Positions 8,708-17,595 of a stretch of 64,000 bases of DNA are shown piece after piece (positions within the stretch are counted from its first letter, which is position 1; each line of letters opens with the position of its first letter). The notes beneath the pieces were generated by a model. The model was not told the DNA's origin. It made no database searches and worked only from the letters and a program-made list of their open reading frames with translations. The stretch comes from Mycobacterium marinum (lineage in GTDB: Bacteria; Actinomycetota; Actinomycetes; Mycobacteriales; Mycobacteriaceae). The DNA lies in NCBI RefSeq assembly GCF_003391395.1, contig NZ_CP024190.1, positions 4,216,001 to 4,280,000 on the forward strand, in the 5' to 3' direction. A program made the translations under genes and the position numbers.

Positions 8708-11272
8708 ATGCCGAACGGTTTCCCTCTGACCGTGTGGCTCGGATCGATGCGCTACGTCTTTACTCCGGGCCGCGACGCATTGGTGGGTTACGGCGACAAG
8801 TTCGATATCCGCCTGGATGGCCCGGCCCCCTTTGACACCTTTGACCGGCCAACCCCGGAACTGGCACTGCGATTCGCGGGCAATCGTTGGGTGGCCATCG
8901 ATCAAAGCCGCAACGGCATGTTCGTTGACGGAGCGCGGTTGGCGACCGTCGACATCCGTGACGGCCTCACGATCACCGTCGGCGATCCCCACCATGGAAC
9001 GCCGCTGCGCTTCCAGGTCACCGCTGCCGCCGGAGCGCGATCGCTACCTGCCGATCCGCCACGAGGCCCGGGGCATCCGCCGCCGCGTCCCGCCCGGGCC
9101 GAGCCCGCCCCGCCGCAGCCCGTCCCCCCGAGCAAACCGACGGAGTCGGTCACCCAGCAACTTCCCACCGCATCGGCGACCCAACGAATCGCCACGCCAC
9201 CGCCGGCACCGTCGACGTTCGAGCGGGCGACCCGGCCAATCCGGTTGGCACCGCCGGGCGCACCCGCGGCTCCTCCCCCGATGCCACCGCACCCACCAGC
9301 ACCGCCATCACCACCGCGTCCGCCATCACAGTCCTCTCCGACGCCGCCGACCCCCGAGTTACCCGCGGCGTCGGCACCAGCTGCGTCCGAGGGCGCGGAA
9401 CAGCCCAAGAGCCGGGGCCTGGTGGAGCGGATGATCGACGCCACCCGCAAGCTGCTGCCCGGCCGTGCCGAAACCGACTCCGCCTCCGACTCCGACTCCG
9501 ACTCCGACTCCGACTCCGGTTCCAGCACCGGCACCGGCACCGGCACCGGCGAGTTGCCGTCGACCAACCGATTGCCGCTCAAGCCCGGCGCACGCACGAT
9601 CGGCGTGGCGGCATATCAGTTGGGGCTCACCGTCGACGGGCACGAGCTGATCTCGGACGTCTCATTCACGACGCGCCCAGGCTCTTTGATCGCCGTGGTC
9701 GGCCCGTCGCGAGCCCGTAACTCCAGCCTGGCCGGGCTACTGGCCCGCACCCGACCGCTCAGCGACGGTGTCCTGACCGTCGATGGTCACGACGTCGCGG
9801 CCGAACCGGAATCGATGCGGTCGCGCATTGGGGTGGTAACGCGGGACAACCGGGTACACCCGCGGCTGACCGTCGAACAGGCGCTGAGTTATGCCGCCAG
9901 GATGCGGCTGCCACCAGACACCTCGGCCGACAATCGCCGGCGCGTGGTGAACCAGGTTCTCGACGAAGTCGAGTTGACCGCGCAACGCGCCACCCGGGTG
10001 GCCAAACTGACACCCGACGAGCGACGGTGCGCGGCGATGGCAATCGAGCTCATCACCCGACCGTCGTTGCTGGTGGTCGACGAACCGAGCGCCGGGCTGA
10101 ACCCGGCGCAGGAGATGCATGTGCTGGCCATGCTGCGCCGCCAGGCCGATCTCGGGTGCGTCGTCGTGGTCGCATCCATGCCGCTGGCCCACCTGAACAT
10201 GTGTGACCAGGTGCTGCTGCTTACCCCGGCCGGGACCTTGGCGTTCGCCGGGCCTCCCGTCCAGATCGAATCGACGATGGGCACCGCCAGCTGGCCGGAC
10301 ATCTTCGCGCGGGTCAGTGCCGATCCGCAGGCCGCGCATCAATCGTTTCAGAACCGGCTACGCGCGTCGGTGTCACCGACACCACCGTCGGTGCTCGAAC
10401 CCGAACGGCGCCCCGCCGAACTCACCTTCGGCGCGCAAGTCCGCCTGATACTTCGCCGCCAGGTGCGGGTTTTCCTCGCCAGCCGGCTGTACTTGGTTTT
10501 CCTGGCGCTGCTGCCATTTGCGTTGGGTGCCCTGACGTTACTGATTCCCGGCAATTCCGGCTTGGATAGACCGCCCCCGGGCAGCGGCAACCCCCACGAA
10601 GCCGTCGAGATCCTGGCGGCCCTCAACTTCGCGGCGGTGCTCATGGGCACCGCCCTGACCGTTCGCGATCTGGTCAGCGAGCGCCAGATTTTCCACCGTG
10701 AACAGGCCGTTGGGCTATCAGCTTCGGCCTACCTGATCGGGAAGATCATCATGTTCGGCCTGGTCGCGGCCGTTCAGGCCGCGATCCTCACCGCCATCGT
10801 TCTGCTCATCAAAGGCCAGCCGGTGCACGGCGCGGCGCTGCTCCCCAACCCCGGTGTCGAGATCTATGCCAGCGTGGCGGCCACGACCATCGTGTCCGCC
10901 ATCATCGGGCTGACGCTCTCGACGTTGGGCAGTTCGCTGCGCGAGGTCTTGCCGCTGGTGGTACCGGTGATCCTGGCGTCCTTACTATTTGCCGGCGGCC
11001 TGGTGCCGCTGGTGGGAACCTGGGGATTCGACCAGATCGCGTGGTTTGTCCCCGCCCACTGGGGATTTGCGGCGACCGCATCCACGGTTGATCTGCACCG
11101 CGTCGACGTGCTTGCCACCCACAATGAAGTGTGGGCGCACTATGCGGGCTGGTGGGCCTTCGACATCGGCATGCTGGTCACCTTCGGTGTCGTGGGAGCC
11201 GGACTTGCCCGCTACCGGCTACGGGCTCCCGGCGTCCCGGCAGATCACGGCATCGCCCACAGCAGGAGTTGA
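8708..11272 (+). CDS. FHA-ABC exporter resembling Rv1747, with degenerate P-loop
   Basis: An 854-residue protein: N-terminal FHA-like domain (about 1-105), a Pro/Ser-rich linker containing five DS and four TG dipeptide repeats (about 110-290), an ABC ATPase domain (about 300-540) and a six-helix ABC2-type membrane domain (about 590-845). Walker A reads GPSRARNSS instead of GxxGxGK(S/T), so the nucleotide-binding lysine is lost. The signature motif is replaced by LTPDERRCAAM, while Walker B (LLVVDEPSAGL) persists. The FHA domain retains the NG of SRNGMFVDG but lacks the usual GR and SxxH phosphothreonine contacts. It therefore looks like a paralogue that lost ATPase activity, or a partner for another half-transporter. 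The ATG at 8708 has GAGG seven bases upstream; a GTG at 8669 is an alternative. Its stop overlaps the convergent downstream gene by 28 bp. Confidence 0.85.
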   Translation: MPNGFPLTVWLGSMRYVFTPGRDALVGYGDKFDIRLDGPAPFDTFDRPTPELALRFAGNRWVAIDQSRNGMFVDGARLATVDIRDGLTITVGDPHHGTPLRFQVTAAAGARSLPADPPRGPGHPPPRPARAEPAPPQPVPPSKPTESVTQQLPTASATQRIATPPPAPSTFERATRPIRLAPPGAPAAPPPMPPHPPAPPSPPRPPSQSSPTPPTPELPAASAPAASEGAEQPKSRGLVERMIDATRKLLPGRAETDSASDSDSDSDSDSGSSTGTGTGTGELPSTNRLPLKPGARTIGVAAYQLGLTVDGHELISDVSFTTRPGSLIAVVGPSRARNSSLAGLLARTRPLSDGVLTVDGHDVAAEPESMRSRIGVVTRDNRVHPRLTVEQALSYAARMRLPPDTSADNRRRVVNQVLDEVELTAQRATRVAKLTPDERRCAAMAIELITRPSLLVVDEPSAGLNPAQEMHVLAMLRRQADLGCVVVVASMPLAHLNMCDQVLLLTPAGTLAFAGPPVQIESTMGTASWPDIFARVSADPQAAHQSFQNRLRASVSPTPPSVLEPERRPAELTFGAQVRLILRRQVRVFLASRLYLVFLALLPFALGALTLLIPGNSGLDRPPPGSGNPHEAVEILAALNFAAVLMGTALTVRDLVSERQIFHREQAVGLSASAYLIGKIIMFGLVAAVQAAILTAIVLLIKGQPVHGAALLPNPGVEIYASVAATTIVSAIIGLTLSTLGSSLREVLPLVVPVILASLLFAGGLVPLVGTWGFDQIAWFVPAHWGFAATASTVDLHRVDVLATHNEVWAHYAGWWAFDIGMLVTFGVVGAGLARYRLRAPGVPADHGIAHSRS
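9488..9550 (+). repeat. Hexanucleotide repeats inside the FHA-ABC gene
   Basis: Five perfect GACTCC units (9488-9517) are followed after a short gap by four ACCGGC units (9527-9550). They encode (DS)5 and (TG)4 in the linker between the FHA and ATPase domains. Changes in unit number would keep the reading frame. Confidence 0.9.
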
Positions 11273-12405
11273 GTGACCTTGGCGGGTGAGAAGTCGTTGT
11301 CACTCACCAGCACCACCGATTGACGGCCGTCCGCCAATTTCGGTCCCAGCGTGATTCCTTCGATGTTGTTCAGCGGTGACAATGCCGCGGCCGCCGCCGT
11401 GCCGGCCAGGGCGGGCAGGTCGGCGGCCAGCGTCTTGCGCATCGGGGTCAACGGCGTCCCGTGAATCGTTGGCATGGACAGCACGTCCGTCGCGGCACCG
11501 ATCTCGGCGCGGAAGATGCGGATGACCGGAGGCACCGTCGCCGTTCGTTCCACCACCAAGAACGTCGTATCCGACAGGGCGACCAGATCTGAGACGCCGT
11601 TGCGGACCGCGGGCGATGCAGCCGGCTCCATGGGGTAGGCGTACTGGGCGGTGGGCGCGGCCGTCTCCACGTCGAATTTGGTGAAACGCGTCAGCACTTG
11701 GCGGCCGGTGTTGGCCGGCGGCTCGTCCTGCAAACCCGGTTCTTCCATCGCGGCGTACAGCGACCGACCGTCGGGTGTCAGCGCCAGACCCTCGAGCGCC
11801 TGATTGTTGCGCGGCCCGGTGCGTTGGGCGGACACCGCCAGATTCGGCGGCAAGGTGAACTGTCCCAGATATCGGCCGTCCAGATCCGCTATCCGGATCC
11901 ACGGGTCCAACAGCCCCAATTGCCGATCGGTGAGTCGCTCACCTTCGGAGCTCCAATACAGTCGCCGCCGGGCGGTGTCCACGGCGATGCCTTCCGGGTC
12001 AGGGGAAATCACCGGTGGCGTGCTGCTGCGATTCAGCGGCCCGAACGGCTTACCGTCGCGATCCAGCAAGGAATACGCGCCGGTGACGGTGATGTCGCTG
12101 ATGCCGATGTCCGACAGCGCCAGCCGCATTGTGAAGAACCGGCCGGGTCCCCGGTCGGAACGATCATCGCTGATCACGTAGTAGACCTGACGGTCGGCGT
12201 CGTAACTGATGCCCGAGAGTCCGCCGATCACGGCGCCATCGACGCTGGCTCCGAACGGGATCTGCGCCTGGCCGATATAGCTCAGCAACGCAGCTGGGGT
12301 GTGCACCCCGCCCCGCTGATGTGTCGGGGCGCAACCGAAGACCGCGGGGCACAACACGCACCCCACTAGCAAGCAGGCCAGCAGCCGGCCGAGAAACGGT
12401 TTCAC
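11245..12405 (-). CDS. Esterase-like phytase-family lipoprotein
   Basis: A 386-residue exported protein. The N-terminus VKPFLGRLLACLLVGCVLC...VFGCAPT is a signal peptide with a lipobox-like cysteine. The rest is a beta-propeller-like domain of the 'esterase-like activity of phytase' family, with GLSGISYDADRQVYYVISDD near the start, DPEGIAVD and NNQALEGLAL in the middle, and NNIEGITLG near the end. The GTG at 12405 overlaps the stop of the upstream VIT gene (GTGA), so the two are coupled. The substrate is unknown; the domain name does not establish phytase activity. Confidence 0.85.
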   Translation of the reverse strand: MKPFLGRLLACLLVGCVLCPAVFGCAPTHQRGGVHTPAALLSYIGQAQIPFGASVDGAVIGGLSGISYDADRQVYYVISDDRSDRGPGRFFTMRLALSDIGISDITVTGAYSLLDRDGKPFGPLNRSSTPPVISPDPEGIAVDTARRRLYWSSEGERLTDRQLGLLDPWIRIADLDGRYLGQFTLPPNLAVSAQRTGPRNNQALEGLALTPDGRSLYAAMEEPGLQDEPPANTGRQVLTRFTKFDVETAAPTAQYAYPMEPAASPAVRNGVSDLVALSDTTFLVVERTATVPPVIRIFRAEIGAATDVLSMPTIHGTPLTPMRKTLAADLPALAGTAAAAALSPLNNIEGITLGPKLADGRQSVVLVSDNDFSPAKVTQLLLWAMP

Positions 12406-13136
12406 ATCACCGAAGCGATAAGCAGCCCAACCAGATAGGTCGCGGCGACCGCGACCGAGCCGAATAGCAATTGCCGAAAAGCGCTGCACCAAATCGCTTT
12501 ACGGGTGAACCTCGCGGTCACACCACCGGCGATCAACAGGCCGGCTCCACCGAAAATCAACCCAGCCGACAACGAGCCGAATCCCAGCAAGTAGGGAATC
12601 AACGGCATGACCGCACCGATGGCGAACATTGCGAAAGACGATATCGCGGCCGCCGATGCGGATGGCTTCTCGGCCGGGTGCACACCGATTTCTCCGACCA
12701 TATGGAAGTTGACCGCCCGGTTCTCGTCGCGATGGATCTCGTCGGTGGCGGTCTGGGCGGTCTTTTCGGTCATCCCCATGTCCACCAACATCGCGACCAG
12801 CTCGGCCCGTTCCGCTTGCGGACGGGCACGCAACGCGCGACGTTCCACATGCACCTCGGAGTCGATCTGTTCGTTGGCCGTGGTCACCGAGGTGAATTCC
12901 CCCAGCGCCATGGAGAACGCGCCCGCCAGTAATCCGGCGATGCCACTGACGATGGTGGCGTGAACGCTCTCGGCCGCCGCGACACCGGCGATCAGGCTGG
13001 TATTGCTGACCAGACCATCCATCGCGCCGAAAGCTGCGGCTCGCAACCAGCCTCCGCTCACATCGGAGTGCGCGTGCCCAACGTCGAGAGCCGATTCGGG
13101 GTTGTGACTGGAATCGGTTGGTTCTGGGGTCGACAT
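12402..13136 (-). CDS. VIT1/CCC1 family metal transporter
   Basis: A 244-residue membrane protein with the family's opening signature LRAAAFGAMDGLVSNTSLIAGV and GAFSMALGEFTSV. A cytoplasmic Glu-rich metal-binding region follows (about residues 85-150, with the EIHRDENRAVNFH segment), then a pair of C-terminal helices. The family exports Fe2+/Mn2+ from the cytosol. It is translationally coupled to the downstream phytase-like lipoprotein. The start was placed at ATG 13136; an in-frame GTG lies six codons upstream. Confidence 0.88.
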   Translation of the reverse strand: MSTPEPTDSSHNPESALDVGHAHSDVSGGWLRAAAFGAMDGLVSNTSLIAGVAAAESVHATIVSGIAGLLAGAFSMALGEFTSVTTANEQIDSEVHVERRALRARPQAERAELVAMLVDMGMTEKTAQTATDEIHRDENRAVNFHMVGEIGVHPAEKPSASAAAISSFAMFAIGAVMPLIPYLLGFGSLSAGLIFGGAGLLIAGGVTARFTRKAIWCSAFRQLLFGSVAVAATYLVGLLIASVM

Positions 13137-13260
13137 CGCAATATCTAAACCCACCGCGGCCTCCGCTGATCGGTCAGGATGCGCCCCGACGGCCTCCGAT
13201 GGACCAAATCCGAGACGCTGGTGTCTCCCACACCCCGGTTTAGCGAGCTACGGTTCGGGT

Positions 13261-15204
13261 ATGGCGCCGGACATGACCAACACAGCCAAACATCTGCGCG
13301 ACGCCCTCGACGGCCGGTTCCGCGACGTGAAAAACGAGATGCGGCAGCAACTGACCCTGGAGATATTCCGGCCGCACTACACACCGAACACCGTCATCGC
13401 CCGCGCCAAGGTTGCCGAACAGATGCAATTCATGGCCGGGGCGGGAGCGGCCGAGGACAGCTTCCGCAAAGAACATGGCGGCACCGGCAATGTGGGTGCG
13501 GCCATCACCATGATCGAGATGCTGGCGATGTCGGACCTGTCGCTGATGGTCAAGGCGGGCGTCCAATGGGGACTGTTCGGCGGCGCGGTCGAAAATCTGG
13601 GCACCGAGCGCCACCACGAACAGTACGTCCCAAAGATCATTGACCTGCAGCTGCGCGGCTGCTTCGCGATGACCGAGACCGGACACGGCAGCGATGTCCA
13701 GTCATTGGAAACCACGGCGACCTACGACGCCGATACCGAGGAGTTCATCATCGACTCCCCGACCCCTACCGCCCGCAAGGACTACATCGGCGGCGCGGCC
13801 GAAACCGCAACCATAGCAGCAGTTTTCGCGCAGCTGATCACTCAGATCGACGGCGAACAAGCCAATCACGGGGTGCACTGTTTCTTGGTTCCGATCCGCG
13901 ACGAGGACGGCAACGATCTGCCAGGTGTGACGACCTCGGACTGCCACTACAAGGGTGGGCTGCCGGGCGTCGACAACGGCCGCATCACCTTTGATCACGT
14001 TCGGATTCCCCGGGTGAACCTGCTGAACAGGTACGGCGACGTGGCCACCGACGGCACCTACAGCTCGCCGATCGACAATCCCAACCGCAGGTTCTTCACC
14101 ATGATCGGCACGCTGATCCGTGGCCGGGTCACCGTTGGCGGCAGCGCGGCTGCGGCCGCTCGGGTTGCACTGGACATTGCCACCCGATATGCGTTGCAGC
14201 GCAGGCAGTTCAGTGCACCCGATGACGACGACAGCGAAGTGCTGATCATGGACTACCTGATGCACCAGCGCAGGCTGTTCCCGCTGATCGCGCGATCGTA
14301 TGCGCTGCAGTTCGCACAGAACGAACTGGTGTCGAAATGTCATGACCTGCAGACAACGGACTCCCCCGACGCCGAAGAGCAGCGCGAACTGGAGGCTCGC
14401 GCCGCCGGCCTGAAGGCCGCCAACACCTGGCACGCCAGCCGTGCCATTCAGGAAGCGCGCGAAGCGTGCGGCGGCGCCGGCTACATGGCCGAGAATCGGC
14501 TGATCGCGTTGCGGGCCGACACCGACGTGTTCACCACATTCGAAGGCGACAACCACGTGCTGACCCAACTGGTCGCCAAGGAGCTGCTCACCGCGTACGC
14601 CGACGACATCCGCAGTATGAGCCCGGTCGAGTGGGTGCGTTTCGCGGCCAACGCGGTCGGCGACCGGGTGATGAAGCGCACCGCGGCCGAAGCGATCATG
14701 CAGCGGATCGTGGACGCCCGCCAGGACAACGAAGAAGAAGGCAGCCTGTTCAACCGCGGCACCCAAGTCAAGATGTTCGAAGATCGCGAAGACTATCTGT
14801 TGTCCTCGGTGGCTCGGCGGCTGCAGAACAAATCCAACGAAATGTCGGCGTTTGATGCCTTCAACGCGGTCCAGGACCACGTGCTCCATGCCGCACAGGC
14901 CCATATCGACCGGGTGGTTCTGGAGGCTTTCGTCGCCGGCATCGAGTCATGCACCGACGAGCAGGCCCGCGAGCTATTGGGGGTCGTCTGCGACTTGTAC
15001 GCGTTGTCGGTAATCGAGGAAGACAAGGCGTGGTACATCGAGCACCGGTACCTCTCGACCGAACGCGCCAAGGCAGTCACCCGAGGCATCAACGATCGAT
15101 GCCGGGTGCTGCGCCCGCACGCCAGGACGCTGGTGGACGGTTTCGGCATCCCGAAGCCCCTGCGTTACGCCGAGATGCTGCATCCCGAGAATCTTCCCGA
15201 CTGA
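13261..15204 (+). CDS. Acyl-CoA dehydrogenase / acyl-CoA oxidase family protein
   Basis: A 647-residue flavoenzyme. It has the FAD-binding AMTETGHGSDVQSLETTATYD motif of this superfamily, the central helical domain (RRFFTMIGTLIRGRVTVGGSA) and the C-terminal ACGGAGYMAENRLIALRADTDVFTTFEGDN segment containing the candidate catalytic Glu in FEGDN. The extra C-terminal region of about 170 residues makes it longer than standard FadE proteins and closer to acyl-CoA oxidases. It converges on the halogenase gene across a strong hairpin, so it probably belongs to the chromosomal backbone and not to the biosynthetic cluster. The substrate chain length cannot be told. Confidence 0.9.
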   Translation: MAPDMTNTAKHLRDALDGRFRDVKNEMRQQLTLEIFRPHYTPNTVIARAKVAEQMQFMAGAGAAEDSFRKEHGGTGNVGAAITMIEMLAMSDLSLMVKAGVQWGLFGGAVENLGTERHHEQYVPKIIDLQLRGCFAMTETGHGSDVQSLETTATYDADTEEFIIDSPTPTARKDYIGGAAETATIAAVFAQLITQIDGEQANHGVHCFLVPIRDEDGNDLPGVTTSDCHYKGGLPGVDNGRITFDHVRIPRVNLLNRYGDVATDGTYSSPIDNPNRRFFTMIGTLIRGRVTVGGSAAAAARVALDIATRYALQRRQFSAPDDDDSEVLIMDYLMHQRRLFPLIARSYALQFAQNELVSKCHDLQTTDSPDAEEQRELEARAAGLKAANTWHASRAIQEAREACGGAGYMAENRLIALRADTDVFTTFEGDNHVLTQLVAKELLTAYADDIRSMSPVEWVRFAANAVGDRVMKRTAAEAIMQRIVDARQDNEEEGSLFNRGTQVKMFEDREDYLLSSVARRLQNKSNEMSAFDAFNAVQDHVLHAAQAHIDRVVLEAFVAGIESCTDEQARELLGVVCDLYALSVIEEDKAWYIEHRYLSTERAKAVTRGINDRCRVLRPHARTLVDGFGIPKPLRYAEMLHPENLPD

Positions 15205-15224
15205 GATCGGCCCGCTCAGCGTCC

Positions 15225-15260
15225 GCCTCGGTCCCCCGACCCGGGTAAGGGGGCCGAGGC
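15225..15260. terminator. Bidirectional hairpin between acyl-CoA dehydrogenase and halogenase genes
   Basis: Seven pairs (GCCTCGG/CCGAGGC) plus five pairs (CCCCC/GGGGG) with one bulged T and an 11-base loop, lying between two convergent stops. There is no T tract, which is common for mycobacterial terminators. Confidence 0.7.
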
Positions 15261-15308
15261 CGAACGCCTCGCACCGACCAGCCATTTGGTCGTTGGCCAG
15301 CGGGCTGC

Positions 15309-16949
15309 TCAGGCGACGAACGTGACTTCTGGCTCCATCGGATCGTTGGGCTCCATGTCCTTGCCGTGGAGCTTGAGCAGATATTCGTAGTTGGAGGGCA
15401 ACGTTTCAACCAGATGCCGCTGCTTTTGCTTCACATCCAGGAACAGCGCATCCGCTTCGTGGATAGCCTCCGACTGGTAGTTGATCGCCGGCAGTGTGTG
15501 ATCAGGCAGCACCCCCAAGCCGGCGAAAATGCAGTAGTAGCTGCCGTTGGTCCAGAAGTTCTCGAACTCCGCGTCGAAGTTCGAGTAGTACGACGACTCC
15601 GTGGCAATTGGCGGGTTGACCGGCACGCCTGCCTTGTACATCGCAACCTTCTCCTTGATGGAATCGGTCAACGTGAGTTCCTTGTTGGCGCGCCAGAATT
15701 CGGTATCGGTGCGAGGAGAGAAGTAGAAGTGGGCCTGCAGGAAATCGCGGGTCTCGTCGAATAGGGTATCGATCTTTCGGTTGAACCGATCGATGAGCAC
15801 CGGGTCAAAGCGGCGGTCCGGGAAGTGCTTGGCCAACTGGTATAGGGCCGCGTAGATCAAAAAGATTCCGGTCGACTCCAACGGCTCCAGGAAGCACGAG
15901 GAGAGGCCGACGCTCACCACGTTCTTCACCCATGACCGGCGGTTGCGTCCCACCCGGAACCGAATCTTGTTCAGCGGCGTGTCTTCCGGGTCGAGTTGCC
16001 ACAAGGTACAGAAGTCGCGAATGGCCTCGTCTTGTGATGCGAATTGACTGGAGTACACGTATCCCGACCCGAAGCGACCGAGCAACGGCGTGCGCCACGT
16101 CCAACCGGACTTCATTGCGATCGCCGAGGTGTAGGGCTCAATACCGTTGGCCGCATCGTCATGGCGGATCGGTGTGGCGACCGCACTGTCACACAGCAGG
16201 TGGTCGTTCATGTCGATGAACGGCTCGTTCATCGCTTCATTGATCAGCAATCCGCGAAAGCCTGAGCAGTCGACAAACAGGTCTCCATCGAGTCGGTGAC
16301 CTTCCTCGGTTCGCAGCGCGGTGATGTACCCGTTGCTGTCCTTTTCAGCCGAGGTCATCTTTTCCTGCACGTGCACGACACCAAGGTTCTTGGTGGCGAA
16401 GCGTCGCAAGAAGTCCGCTACCAGTGCCGCGTCGAAGTGCCAGGCGTAGTAGGTGGCCTGAGTCCCGTCCAGGTACCGAGGCGCCTTCATGGCGTCCATG
16501 ATCGCGGGCTCACGGAAGCACGCATAGTCGAAAGGCTCGTAGGTTCCCCCCTTTAGCTGATTGCGGGCCCAATAGTGCGATAGTGGAATGTGCTGCGGGG
16601 ACGGCAGCAGTCCGAACGGGTGGTAGAAGTGGTCCGGCCGCCCCTGCCATTGACGGGCGACAGGTGATCCCTCACCCGGGGTGCGCCAGTTGATGAACTT
16701 GACCGCGGTCTTGAAGCTGGCGTTGCACTCGCGCATCCACTCGTCCTCGGGGATGCCGAGGAAGTCAAACACCACCCGCTGCAGATTCGGGACGGTGGCC
16801 TCGCCGACCCCGATACGCGGAACGGAGGGCGCCTCCAGGACGGTGATTTCTACATTGCCCTGCAGCGCCTTCCCAAGATATGCAGCCGTCATCCATCCAG
16901 CGGTGCCACCGCCGAGAACTACGACCTTCTTGATCAGGTTGTCATCCAC
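15309..16949 (-). CDS. FAD-dependent tryptophan-type halogenase
   Basis: A 546-residue flavin-dependent halogenase. Visible features are the N-terminal dinucleotide-binding motif VVLGGGTAGWMTAAYLGK, the FKTAVKFINW segment with the active-site lysine that forms the haloamine or guides HOCl, the WxWxxP halogenase signature (GWTWRTPL), and FLEPLESTGIFLIYAAL with the catalytic glutamate. The length and motifs are those of the tryptophan halogenase family (PrnA/RebH), although BrvH-like enzymes acting on other indoles share them. FADH2 is presumably supplied by the flavin reductase at 27140. The GTG at 16949 has GGAAAGGA upstream; a TTG at 16958 is an alternative. It is divergent from the NRPS. 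Confidence 0.93.
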   Translation of the reverse strand: MDDNLIKKVVVLGGGTAGWMTAAYLGKALQGNVEITVLEAPSVPRIGVGEATVPNLQRVVFDFLGIPEDEWMRECNASFKTAVKFINWRTPGEGSPVARQWQGRPDHFYHPFGLLPSPQHIPLSHYWARNQLKGGTYEPFDYACFREPAIMDAMKAPRYLDGTQATYYAWHFDAALVADFLRRFATKNLGVVHVQEKMTSAEKDSNGYITALRTEEGHRLDGDLFVDCSGFRGLLINEAMNEPFIDMNDHLLCDSAVATPIRHDDAANGIEPYTSAIAMKSGWTWRTPLLGRFGSGYVYSSQFASQDEAIRDFCTLWQLDPEDTPLNKIRFRVGRNRRSWVKNVVSVGLSSCFLEPLESTGIFLIYAALYQLAKHFPDRRFDPVLIDRFNRKIDTLFDETRDFLQAHFYFSPRTDTEFWRANKELTLTDSIKEKVAMYKAGVPVNPPIATESSYYSNFDAEFENFWTNGSYYCIFAGLGVLPDHTLPAINYQSEAIHEADALFLDVKQKQRHLVETLPSNYEYLLKLHGKDMEPNDPMEPEVTFVA

Positions 16950-17595
16950 AGACTTCAATTCCTTTCCGATTGGTCGGCCGATCGCATAGGTGCGGTCTGG
17001 TCCAGGTGCTCTGACGTTGCTGGCGTGTCGCTCCAGCCGGTGCGGGCGACGGCGCCGTCCCGAGTCCGATCACGGAGCGGCAGCAATACAGCTGCCGCGG
17101 GAAGGACCGACTTCCACACTTTCGCGGCGCTGCTGGACGCCGCGAAACATCCACTGAGCTTGACTAATTCGTCTGCCGGCCAGACATCCAAGCCGGCTAG
17201 CTGGCCGCCCGGACTCGAGACAGCCCGCGGCAAGGCACACCCGGGGGGAAGCAAGGGCCGTGCCGCGGGCCGAGTCCAGGACGTGGGTGGCACTACGGTC
17301 GAGCCGTGCGACCGCCGATTCGGCCACCCGACCCAGCATATATAGCTTGTCTGCGTTATTAACCATTGACCGCGCTTCAGGGATAGAGGCCGACCAGATG
17401 GCAAATCGATGACAACCCGCTCTTGGCATGGCGACCTTTCGCTGTGGGCTCAGTAGACGCCGCCCAACAGTAGGACCGCATCTCCGGTAAAGTCAACCAA
17501 TTAAATAGTAATTTTGTTGCCTAGTCGCTAGCGTGTCTATTCATGTTTAACACAGCCGCCAACCGGCCGGCGCCAACCGAATCGAGAGAACGCGG
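16950..17595. promoter_or_regulatory. 646-bp divergent control region of the biosynthetic cluster
   Basis: No convincing gene is present: short frames on both strands lack recognisable domains. The NRPS-proximal part (about 17440-17570) is clearly AT-richer than its surroundings, with runs such as CAATTAAATAGTAATTTTG, and probably holds the NRPS promoter. The halogenase promoter should lie nearer 17000-17100. No regulator gene is adjacent. Confidence 0.5.

Noticed and set aside
9359..9643. Minus-strand frame with Gly-Val and Gly-Ala repeats opposite the FHA-ABC linker
   Set aside because: The repeat peptide is simply the reverse complement of the hexanucleotide repeats in the real gene.
13261..15204. 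Acyl-CoA dehydrogenase gene as part of the biosynthetic cluster
   Set aside because: It is convergent to the halogenase and separated by a strong hairpin, and the NRPS already contains its own ACAD domain; treated as backbone, though membership cannot be fully excluded.
17025..17345. Open frames on both strands in the halogenase/NRPS spacer (up to 149 codons)
   Set aside because: No domain, no ribosome site, and they overlap one another; they are best explained as chance frames in GC-rich DNA.
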